Origin: Komagataeibacter kakiaceti JCM 25156
GTDB lineage: Bacteria; Pseudomonadota; Alphaproteobacteria; Acetobacterales; Acetobacteraceae
DNA: 6,029 nucleotides
NCBI RefSeq assembly: GCF_000613305.1
Contig: NZ_BAIO01000121.1
Location: 1 to 6,029 of the forward strand
Direction of reading: 5' to 3'
Below the pieces are notes generated by a model. The model ran no database searches and was not told the DNA's origin. It was given only the letters and a program-made list of their open reading frames with translations. Positions within the stretch are counted from its first letter, which is position 1, and every line of letters begins with the position of its first letter. Shown piece by piece: positions 1 to 6,029 of this stretch. The position numbers and the translations under genes were made by a program.

Positions 1-303
1 CACGACGCCGATGGGCACGAGAATATCGCCACGCGGCGCCAGCGCCCAGAAATCCAGACCGACCTCATGCACGGCCCAGACCATCGTGCCAAGCAGCAGC
101 GCCGCGTAAACCGTCAGCGCCGCCGCCTGCCGCCGCGCCAGCAGGAATGCCGTGACCAGCAGCAGGAAACCCGCCACCACGTAGTAGAAGGATCCGCCAA
201 TCAGACACAGCCACAGCCCGCCACCCAGCAGGTAAATACCTGACAGGGCGCAGACAGCTATGGCGGCGGCCAGAAGGGGTGCCGAGCGTATGAGGCTATT
301 CAT
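1..303 (-). CDS. gcd: Membrane-bound PQQ-dependent glucose-type dehydrogenase, N-terminal part (runs off the left edge)
   Basis: This family oxidises glucose (or quinate/shikimate) in the periplasm with PQQ and passes the electrons to ubiquinone. Only the first 101 residues are present; the family is usually about 800 residues, so the PQQ beta-propeller lies outside the window. The visible part is the typical N-terminal membrane anchor. Hydrophobic segments lie at about residues 8-32, 36-56 and 61-78, and a fourth begins near 94. Characteristic stretches are YLLGGGLWL (24-32), GGSFYY (36-41), the YAALLLGTMVWAVHEVG region (66-82) and DFWALAPRGDIL (84-95), which closely resemble E. coli Gcd as I remember it. 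The ATG at 303-301 is preceded by AGGAAAACTT, a good ribosome-binding site. Quinate or another polyol dehydrogenase of the same family, which shares this anchor, is not excluded. The separate small membrane subunit of the sorbitol/glycerol enzyme fits less well. Confidence 0.85.
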   Translation of the reverse strand, partial: MNSLIRSAPLLAAAIAVCALSGIYLLGGGLWLCLIGGSFYYVVAGFLLLVTAFLLARRQAAALTVYAALLLGTMVWAVHEVGLDFWALAPRGDILVPIGVV

Positions 304-335
304 AAGTTTTCCTGATTACAGCAATACAGTCCGAA

Positions 336-351
336 CATTCATCTATGAATG
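336..351. promoter_or_regulatory. Perfect dyad upstream of gcd, possible operator
   Basis: CATTCAT (336-342) and ATGAATG (345-351) form a perfect 7-base inverted repeat with a 2-base centre, 33 bases upstream of the gcd start codon. A 2-base loop is too tight for a good RNA hairpin, so a binding site for a dimeric regulator is the better reading. It overlaps the weak candidate -10 box of the gcd promoter. No regulator can be named from the sequence. Confidence 0.35.
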
Positions 352-376
352 AACGTGCGAGATGCCCTCAGGTCAA
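348..376 (-). promoter_or_regulatory. Candidate sigma-70-type promoter for gcd
   Basis: Read on the minus strand, TTGACC (376-371) is a good -35 match. After a 17-base spacer comes TTCATT (353-348), only a weak -10 match. Transcription would start near 341-342, about 40 bases before the ATG. The -35 quality and spacing support it; the poor -10 keeps confidence low. The upstream mannitol dehydrogenase gene ends 141 bases before gcd, so an own promoter is plausible. Confidence 0.3.
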
Positions 377-444
377 CCCCAGCTTTATGAATAAAGTGTG
401 TAAATCACCGCCCGGCAGGCCTGAATCATGTCTTTGCGGGTACG

Positions 445-1922
445 TTACGGGCCAGCTATGACCTGCGCCAGCGTCGCGCGCGTGCCCCTGTCGCGAATGG
501 ACTGGCGCAGGCGGACATAGGTTGCGACAAATCCGGGGCTGGCCTGCAGATCCCACCCGGCGAAGGCGCTCATTTCCAGCGCGTCTTCCAGACGGGGGGA
601 GGCCGCATGCGTGCGGTCTTCATCCGTCAGGTGGGGTTCGACAATGGTGTAGGGCTGCCCGTTGTCATCACGCCCGCGCAGATATTCGGCATAACAGGCC
701 ACGACAAAGGCAATGCGCACCGGGTTGCGGTCATGCGCCAGCACGCCCATGGCCGTGCTCTTGATGAACATGGGCAGCTTGGATGTGCTGTCGGACGCGA
801 TACGCAGCAACTGGTCGCTGATGGCCCGGTTACGGAAGCGATGCAGCACGCGCCTGCCATATTCCGCCAGCGCCATGCCCGGCGGGGCCACCAGCAGCGG
901 CTCCGCGTCATGGCCAAGATACTGCTCCACCAGCGTGACCTCATGCAGATCCGCCATGATCTCGCTGACAATACGATACCCCGACAGCACGCCCGACAGG
1001 CCCAGCAGGGAGTGGGAGGCGTTGAGCATGTGCAGCTTCACCTCCTCGTACGGCTGGACGTTGTCGGTAACCTGCACGCCCACGGCGTCCAGTTCCGGGC
1101 GACCGGCGCAGAATTTGTCTTCCACCACCCACTGGATGAAATCCTCGCAGAAGACGGGAATACGGTCATCCAGCCCGCTTTCCGCGTCCAGGCGGCGGAC
1201 ATCGTCAGGGTGGACGGCGGGGGTGATGCGGTCAACCATGGTGCAGGGGAAGGTGACGTTTTCCTCGATCCACCGCGCAAGACCGGCGTCACGCGCGCGC
1301 GCCCAGCCCAGGAAGGCGGTGCGCGCCACATGGCCGTTCTGGGGCAGGTTGTCACACGACAGGATCGTGAAGGGACCAGCGCCACTTTCGCGCCGCTGGC
1401 GCAGGGCCTCGGTCACAAGGCCGAACACGGTGTGCGGCACGTCGCGCTTGAGATCCGCGGCAATGACGGGATGATCGAGGGGGAAACGCCGTTTTCATCA
1501 ACATAATAGCCGCCTTCGGTCACGGTCATGCTGACAATGCGGATGGCCGGGTCGGCCAGGCGCGCAATGGTGGCGGCGCGATCGGCCGGGGCGTACATAT
1601 ATTCGGTGATCGAGCCGATCACGCGCACCACGTTGGGGGCGTCGGGCGCGCATTCGGTCAGGGAATACAGGCAGTCCTGCGCCGCCATGTCCCGGGCTTT
1701 CGTGGCTTCGGCCTCGTTTTCCATAAGGCCGATACCCAGCAGCCCCCAGCCCGACTGGCCGGGGCGCGCCAGCACGCGATCCATGTACACCGCCTGGTGG
1801 GCGCGATGGAAATTGCCCACGCTGATATGGGCGATGCCCGGCGTCACCTTGCCGCGTTCATAGGCAGGCACCACAATATTGGGGGACAGATGGTGCAGGG
1901 TCGTATTATTGATTGCGGTCAT
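445..1922 (-). pseudogene. Mannitol 2-dehydrogenase family (NAD-dependent polyol dehydrogenase), frameshifted as sequenced
   Basis: Long-chain polyol dehydrogenases of this family interconvert mannitol and fructose in the cytoplasm with NAD(P)H. The N-terminal piece starts at ATG 1922-1920 and reads correctly to about codon 146 (TEGGYYVDENGV), then shifts frame and stops at 1413. The correct C-terminal frame resumes with PLDHPVIAADL and runs to the TAA at 447-445. With one base restored in the run at 1479-1486 the product is about 492 residues, the normal family length. Visible motifs, in restored numbering, are the nucleotide-binding GIAHISVGNFHRAHQ (29-43), SCDNLPQNG (189-197), and the catalytic region YEEVK..MLNASH with Lys296, Asn301 and His304, matching Lys/Asn/His of Pseudomonas mannitol dehydrogenase. 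No catalytic residue is lost apart from the frame break. Fructuronate reductase or arabinitol dehydrogenase are related alternatives. The frameshift could be real decay or a sequencing error; the otherwise intact sequence favours error or very recent loss. Confidence 0.85.
1479..1486 (-). other. Frameshift site in the mannitol dehydrogenase gene
   Basis: The plus strand reads GGGGG (1479-1483) followed by AAA (1484-1486). On the coding strand this is GTTTCCCCCTC. One additional T gives GTT TTC CCC CTC GAT, i.e. V-F-P-L-D, which joins both conserved halves without a gap; an additional C would give V-S-P-L-D. The deficit is thus one base at adjoining short homopolymers, a common place for indel errors as well as real slippage mutations. 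Confidence 0.8.
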
Positions 1923-2025
1923 GACCAGTTTCCATGGAAGGTATTTCCTGACGCGTAATCACAAACATACACCGGCACAACCCGTGAATGGCGCGTCCCT
2001 GCCGCAAGCCTGCCTCGGGGCTGGG

Positions 2026-2066
2026 CCGAATAAAGGGAGGCCGCCGGATGTATGGGCGCTATTCGG
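2026..2066. repeat. 7-base perfect inverted repeat followed by TTTT
   Basis: CCGAATA (2026-2032) is the exact inverse of TATTCGG (2060-2066), with 27 bases between, and TTTT follows at 2067-2070. The large loop makes it a poor intrinsic terminator, and no plus-strand gene precedes it. It may be a regulator-binding pair or chance. Confidence 0.3.
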
Positions 2067-2134
2067 TTTTCTAATACACAAAACTGCCCTATGAACCGTT
2101 ACCACCGTTGCCTATCCAGTGTGCCGGTTCTGAA

Positions 2135-2171
2135 AACGACGGTAGGGGAAGTCCCCGCCGTTCCTGTCGTT
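2135..2171 (+). promoter_or_regulatory. Stable hairpin in the leader of the glycosyltransferase gene
   Basis: AACGAC (2135-2140) pairs with GTCGTT (2166-2171), and inside it GG..GGGG (2141-2148) pairs with CCCC.CC (2153-2159) around the loop AAGT. Alternatively ACGG (2139-2142) pairs with CCGT (2158-2161). The structure ends 8 bases before the ATG at 2180 and covers the place where a Shine-Dalgarno should be; only a weak TTGG is seen there. It may restrain translation. There is no following T-run on the plus strand, so it is not a normal terminator. Confidence 0.45.
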
Positions 2172-2179
2172 GGTAATGT

Positions 2180-3277
2180 ATGCGTATCCTCTATCTCATC
2201 AACAGCCTGAACGGGGGCGGGGCCGAGCGGCCGCTGCCAGCCATAATCGGGATATTGCGCGCCCGTGGCCACGATGTCCGGGTCGTGGCGCTGGCGCGCA
2301 GGGCGGGCAACGCCATCGCCTGGCTGGAAGCCGCCGGAATCGATTATCATATCCTTGATGACCGTGATCCCGACCGCTTCGCCACGCTGGGGCAGCTCCT
2401 GCGCTACGTGCGCGCCAACCGGCCGGACCTGCTGTGGACATCGCTTACGCGCGCAACCCTGCTGGGGCAGGTGATCGGCACGCTGCTGCGCATTCCGGTC
2501 GTAAGCTGGCAGCATAACGAGTTCCTCAAACCCGCCAACCGCTTCCTGCTGCGCCAGACACGCAACCTGAGCGCGTTCTGGATAGCCGATTCCGATTTCG
2601 TGGCCCGCGTGACGCAACGCCAGCTTGGCATTGCGCCCGACCGGATCCTGACCTGGCCGTTATTCGTGGCCAGCGCCGACAGTCCCGCCGCCACGCCGTG
2701 GGCGGGACAGACGGATACGGTGTTCGAGATCGGCACGCTGGGCCGGCTGGAACCGGCGAAGAACATGGAACTGGCCATCCGCGCGATGGGCGTGATCCGG
2801 CAACGGATGCCCGAGGCGCGAATCCGCCTGTCCATCTGCGGTAGCGGATCGCTCATGCACCCCTTGCGGAAGCTGGCGGAAGAGCAGGGGGCCGACGTGC
2901 ATTTCGAAGGTTTCCAGCGCGACCCGCTGGCGTTCTGCCGGAAGCTGCATGTGTATGTGCAGTCCTCGCGGTTCGAGGGGCTGTGCATCGCCGTGCATGA
3001 AGCCATGCAGACCGGGCTGCCGGTCATCGCGACACCCGTGGGGGCCATTCCCGACATCATCCGCGATGGGGAAAACGGCTTTCTCCTGCGCACCGTAACG
3101 CCCGAGGCGCTGGCCGACCGGATCCTGTACCTGTACGCCCGCCCCGAACTCTGCGCCCATATCGGCCACAGGGCGCGCAGTGACATACTGAAGCGCTACA
3201 ACATCGACACGGTGCAGGAAAAGGCCATGGCCATCATCCACCGCGCGGAAGGACTGGTACGCGCGCGCAGCACCTGA
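2180..3277 (+). CDS. Glycosyltransferase family 4 (GT-B fold)
   Basis: A retaining glycosyltransferase of 365 residues, a normal length for GT4. It transfers a sugar from a nucleotide-sugar donor to a lipid-linked or saccharide acceptor at the cytoplasmic side of the membrane. The N-terminal domain opens with MRILYLINSLNGGGAER, with the family's glycine-rich loop at 12-17. The C-terminal domain shows GRLEPAKN (188-195, with Arg189 and Lys194 as likely donor-phosphate contacts), ICGSGS (219-224), and the EX7E motif FEGLCIAVHEAM (Glu266, Glu274), followed by PVIATPVGAIPDII and GENGFLL. There is no signal peptide or transmembrane segment. The ATG at 2180 is chosen because the family N-terminus begins right there, although the ribosome site is weak and lies by a strong hairpin. 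No other polysaccharide gene is in the window, so donor, acceptor and product (exopolysaccharide, LPS or glycolipid) cannot be told. It ends 58 bases before dnaB, so co-transcription with dnaB is possible. Confidence 0.9.
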   Translation: MRILYLINSLNGGGAERPLPAIIGILRARGHDVRVVALARRAGNAIAWLEAAGIDYHILDDRDPDRFATLGQLLRYVRANRPDLLWTSLTRATLLGQVIGTLLRIPVVSWQHNEFLKPANRFLLRQTRNLSAFWIADSDFVARVTQRQLGIAPDRILTWPLFVASADSPAATPWAGQTDTVFEIGTLGRLEPAKNMELAIRAMGVIRQRMPEARIRLSICGSGSLMHPLRKLAEEQGADVHFEGFQRDPLAFCRKLHVYVQSSRFEGLCIAVHEAMQTGLPVIATPVGAIPDIIRDGENGFLLRTVTPEALADRILYLYARPELCAHIGHRARSDILKRYNIDTVQEKAMAIIHRAEGLVRARST

Positions 3278-3291
3278 GGGCATCGGCACGA

Positions 3292-3335
3292 CACATCCCC
3301 CTTCCGGTCGCGCGGGGGATCGGTAGAAGGGGGGT

Positions 3336-3338
<3 letters not shown>
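3292..3338 (+). promoter_or_regulatory. dnaB leader helix enclosing the Shine-Dalgarno and GTG start, with a competing hairpin
   Basis: The 13 bases at 3292-3304 (CACATCCCCCTTC) pair fully with 3326-3338 (GAAGGGGGGTGTG), with only one G-T wobble (3296 with 3334) and a 21-base loop. The right arm contains the ribosome site AAGGGG and the GTG start (3336-3338). A mutually exclusive hairpin pairs ATCCCCC (3295-3301) with GGGGGAT (3314-3320) and would leave the start free. A further C6 run inside the coding region (3354-3359) could also pair with the G6 run (3329-3334). This is the layout of a translational on/off switch; whether it works as one is inference. Confidence 0.5.
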
Positions 3339-4849
<1,511 letters not shown>

Positions 4850-4910
4850 GGCGTTGTTCGGGACGCATGACCGCAGGGCGGATCACCGGCGGGCCGATGC
4901 CTGAACGGTC

Positions 4911-4929
4911 CTTACGGAAAATCCGTAAG
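4911..4929. repeat. Perfect 8-base hairpin with AAA loop
   Basis: CTTACGGA (4911-4918) pairs with TCCGTAAG (4922-4929) around AAA. It begins 61 bases after the dnaB stop codon. There is no T-run after it, so it is not a standard intrinsic terminator, though it could protect the dnaB mRNA end. Confidence 0.55.
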
Positions 4930-4940
4930 TGACATGTCAC
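4929..4940. repeat. Perfect 12-base palindrome
   Basis: GTGACATGTCAC is its own reverse complement over all 12 bases and shares its first base with the preceding hairpin. With no loop it suits a dimeric DNA-binding protein better than an RNA stem. Confidence 0.5.
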
Positions 4941-4948
4941 AGGTGGCG

Positions 4949-4978
4949 CAGGCATGTGGCCAATGCGCCACATGCCTG
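4949..4978. repeat. Perfect 12-base stem with a 6-base loop, with an alternative pairing
   Basis: CAGGCATGTGGC (4949-4960) pairs exactly with GCCACATGCCTG (4967-4978) around CAATGC. An alternative 8-base helix, GTGGCGCA (4943-4950) with TGCGCCAC (4964-4971), uses some of the same bases, so the two exclude each other. It is the strongest inner dyad of the 206-base element. Confidence 0.6.
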
Positions 4979-4998
4979 AAAGGACGCCCCGGCCACGG

Positions 4999-5024
4999 CC
5001 GTTGTGCAGATTTCCGCACAACGG
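4999..5024. repeat. Perfect 9-base stem with an 8-base loop
   Basis: CCGTTGTGC (4999-5007) pairs with GCACAACGG (5016-5024) around AGATTTCC. It is the last inner hairpin of the 206-base element. Confidence 0.55.
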
Positions 5025-5080
5025 ATGGGACGGGCGGGTGGACTGAAGCAGAGGTCATGCGTCCCCTTTCCCGCACCGCC

Positions 5081-5114
5081 AAAAGTTTTATAAGAAATAT
5101 TATGCCAACAAATT
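5081..5114 (+). promoter_or_regulatory. AT-rich tract, candidate promoter for the comM leader
   Basis: About 34 bases of strongly AT-rich sequence stand out in this GC-rich DNA. TATTAT (5098-5103) is a good -10 match, which would start RNA near 5110, just before the ribosome site at 5115-5119. No good -35 is seen at 16-18 bases upstream. On the minus strand TATAAA (5092-5087) would start RNA near 5080, reading into the 206-base element. The tract could thus serve either direction. Confidence 0.35.
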
Positions 5115-5123
5115 AGGAGCCGC

Positions 5124-5162
5124 ATGGCCATGGCCGCCGCAATCCACGCGGCTGGCGCGTAA
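5124..5162 (+). CDS. Candidate 12-residue leader peptide upstream of comM
   Basis: The frame encodes MAMAAAIHAAGA and stops at TAA. Its support is the best Shine-Dalgarno of the region, AGGAG at 5115-5119, four bases before the ATG, while comM itself has none. Seven of the twelve residues are alanine, which is also what GC-rich DNA gives by chance. A second small frame, ATG 5166 to TGA 5225 (19 codons), begins three bases after this stop and overlaps the comM start, so a chain of translational coupling is possible. Expression is not shown; a non-functional chance frame is a fair alternative. Confidence 0.3.
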   Translation: MAMAAAIHAAGA

Positions 5163-5217
5163 ATCATGCCCATGCGCCATCATGGCCAAACCCGTCCGTA
5201 TCCGGCATCATCGCATC

Positions 5218-6029
5218 ATGACTGATACGGCGCTTGCATCCATCTCCGGTTTTGCCTTTTCCGGCATTGAAGCCGTTCCTGTCAAAATCGAGGTCCAGCT
5301 TGCCGTGGGCCTTCCGTCATTCCTGATCGTCGGGCTACCGGACAAGGCCGTCAATGAATCGCGTGAGCGCGTGCGCGCGGCCCTGTCCGCCATGGGTCTG
5401 GCGCTACCCGCCAAGCGCATCGTGGTCAATCTGGTGCCCGCCAACCTCATGAAGGAAGGCTCGCATTTTGACCTTCCCATCGCCCTGGCGCTGCTCATGG
5501 TCATGGGCCTGTTGCCGGGCGATCTGGCGCAGCGTTACGCGGCGCTGGGTGAACTGTCGCTTGATGGCGGCGTCAACCCGGTCTGTGGCGTGCTGCCCGC
5601 GGCCATAACGGCGGCGGCCCAGTCGCTGGGGCTGATCTGCCCGGCGGATCAGGGTATCGAGGCCCGCTGGGCCAGTGAGGATATGGACATCCTCGCCATC
5701 CGTTCCCTGCCCGCGCTCCTGAACCATTTCCGTGGCCAGCAGGTGATCGAGCCGGTTGAACTCCCGCCCCGCATCGCGCCCGACCTGACCGCCCTGCCCG
5801 ACCTGGCGGATATTCGCGGCATGGAGACCGGCCGCCGCGCACTGGAAATCGCGGCGGCCGGGCGCCATTCGCTTTTGATGGTCGGCCCGCCCGGTGCTGG
5901 CAAATCCATGCTGGCCGCACGCCTGCCGGGCATCCTGCCGGACCTGACAACGGCGGAAATTCTGGAAATAAGCCGGATTCACAGCATTGGCGGCCTGCTG
6001 AAGGATGGCCAGCCCGTCCACCGGCCACC
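5218..6029 (+). CDS. comM: YifB/ComM family Mg-chelatase-like AAA+ ATPase, N-terminal part (runs off the right edge)
   Basis: ComM homologues are hexameric AAA+ helicases; in Vibrio and Acinetobacter ComM promotes branch migration during natural transformation. Here 270 residues of about 505 are seen. The N-terminal ChlI-type domain shows GIEAVPVKIEVQLAVGLPSF (16-35), IVGLPDKAVNESRERVRAAL (37-56), KRIVVNLVPANLMKEGSHFDLPIAL (66-90) and LGELSLDGG (110-118). The ATPase domain starts with DIRGMETGRRALEIAAAG (198-215) and Walker A GPPGAGKS (223-230), followed by LAARLPGILPDL. Walker B and the C-terminal part lie beyond the window. ATG 5218 is preferred because family N-termini begin a few residues before the GIEA motif; no ribosome site precedes it. 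An in-frame ATG at 5182 would add MAKPVRIRHHRI, and it also lacks a ribosome site. Translation may depend on coupling to small upstream frames. A role in competence for this organism is inference from the family. Confidence 0.9.
   Translation, partial: MTDTALASISGFAFSGIEAVPVKIEVQLAVGLPSFLIVGLPDKAVNESRERVRAALSAMGLALPAKRIVVNLVPANLMKEGSHFDLPIALALLMVMGLLPGDLAQRYAALGELSLDGGVNPVCGVLPAAITAAAQSLGLICPADQGIEARWASEDMDILAIRSLPALLNHFRGQQVIEPVELPPRIAPDLTALPDLADIRGMETGRRALEIAAAGRHSLLMVGPPGAGKSMLAARLPGILPDLTTAEILEISRIHSIGGLLKDGQPVHRP

Larger units (their letters stand above)
1923..2179. other. Divergent intergenic region between mannitol dehydrogenase and glycosyltransferase genes
   Basis: This 257-base stretch lies between two divergent starts and must hold both promoters. 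I see no convincing -35/-10 pair for either gene. The best plus-strand guess is TTTTCT (2067-2072) with TATGAA (2090-2095) at 17 bases spacing, which is weak. The region contains a long-range inverted repeat (2026-2066) and a strong hairpin just before the glycosyltransferase start (2135-2171). No coding sequence is supported here. Confidence 0.6.
4860..5065. other. Unrecognised 206-base structured element bounded by perfect 13-base inverted repeats
   Basis: GGGACGCATGACC (4860-4872) and its exact inverse GGTCATGCGTCCC (5053-5065) enclose 180 bases. Inside are an 8-base stem with AAA loop (4911-4929), a 12-base palindrome (4929-4940), a 12-base stem (4949-4978) and a 9-base stem (4999-5024), all without mismatch. 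Further possible helices are GTCCTT (4908-4913) with AAGGAC (4980-4985) and CGCCC (4985-4989) with GGGCG (5032-5036). The layout suits either a multibranched RNA closed by the terminal helix or a small non-autonomous mobile element with terminal inverted repeats. I see no target duplication at the ends and none of the sequence signatures of tmRNA, RNase P RNA, SRP RNA or the cobalamin riboswitch. Confidence 0.5.
4850..5217. other. 368-base non-coding region between dnaB and comM
   Basis: No conserved protein is encoded on either strand. From left to right it holds a 206-base element bounded by 13-base inverted repeats (4860-5065) with several inner dyads, an AT-rich promoter-like tract (5081-5114), a good ribosome-binding site with a 12-codon open frame (5124-5162), and a short stretch of overlapping small frames leading to the comM start. 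No T-tailed hairpin was found, so where dnaB transcription ends is unclear. Confidence 0.6.

Noticed and set aside
607..1506. Long open frame of 299 codons on the plus strand
   Set aside because: It lies antisense to the mannitol dehydrogenase gene. The minus-strand reading has conserved catalytic motifs, and this one shows only His/Arg/Gln-rich low-information sequence typical of antisense shadows in GC-rich DNA.
1879..2094. 71-codon frame on the plus strand in the divergent intergenic region
   Set aside because: It overlaps the start of mannitol dehydrogenase, has no ribosome site and no recognisable motif.
2099..2617. 172-codon minus-strand frame opposite the glycosyltransferase
   Set aside because: It is antisense to the conserved GT4 N-terminal domain, and its sequence has no family motif.
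4911..4978. Intrinsic terminator for dnaB
   Set aside because: The hairpins are perfect but none is followed by a T-run on either strand.
4860..5065. Definite call of a MITE or insertion sequence remnant
   Set aside because: No target-site duplication is visible flanking the arms (GTTGTTC on the left, CTTTCCC on the right) and no second copy exists in the window, so it is left as an unassigned element.
5404..6021. 205-codon minus-strand frame at the right end
   Set aside because: It is antisense to the ComM domain with Walker A. There are no motifs and it is Gln/Arg/Gly-rich, as expected of a shadow frame.

Overview
This 6,029-base window is high-GC DNA. It most resembles an acetic acid bacterium (Acetobacteraceae, Komagataeibacter/Gluconacetobacter-like): a membrane PQQ glucose-type dehydrogenase lies beside a mannitol dehydrogenase, as expected of a sugar-oxidising organism, and DnaB and YifB/ComM have an alphaproteobacterial character. 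The taxonomic placement is inferred from gene content and composition, not from a database match.

Layout. The left third is on the minus strand: the first 101 codons of a membrane-bound PQQ-dependent dehydrogenase (gcd-like, running off the left edge) and, upstream of it, a mannitol 2-dehydrogenase family gene split by a single-base frameshift. A divergent intergenic region of about 257 bases follows. The right part is on the plus strand: a GT4 glycosyltransferase, the replicative helicase dnaB (also split by a single-base frameshift), a 368-base non-coding region dense in inverted repeats, and the 5' half of a YifB/ComM Mg-chelatase-like AAA+ ATPase that runs off the right edge.

Function. 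The two minus-strand genes fit sugar and polyol oxidation: periplasmic glucose oxidation feeding the quinone pool, and cytoplasmic mannitol/fructose interconversion. The glycosyltransferase probably acts in surface polysaccharide synthesis; its substrate cannot be read from the sequence. DnaB and YifB/ComM are DNA-transaction ATPases. They are separated by the structured spacer, so they are probably not one simple operon.

Most notable. (1) A 206-base element between dnaB and comM is bounded by perfect 13-base inverted repeats and packed with further perfect dyads; I do not recognise it. (2) The Shine-Dalgarno and GTG start of dnaB lie inside one arm of a 13-pair helix that competes with an alternative hairpin. 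(3) Two conserved genes each lack one base. Because dnaB is essential, this suggests sequence error in the record or, less likely, a truly split helicase. I see no tRNA, rRNA, CRISPR array, insertion sequence or prophage gene.
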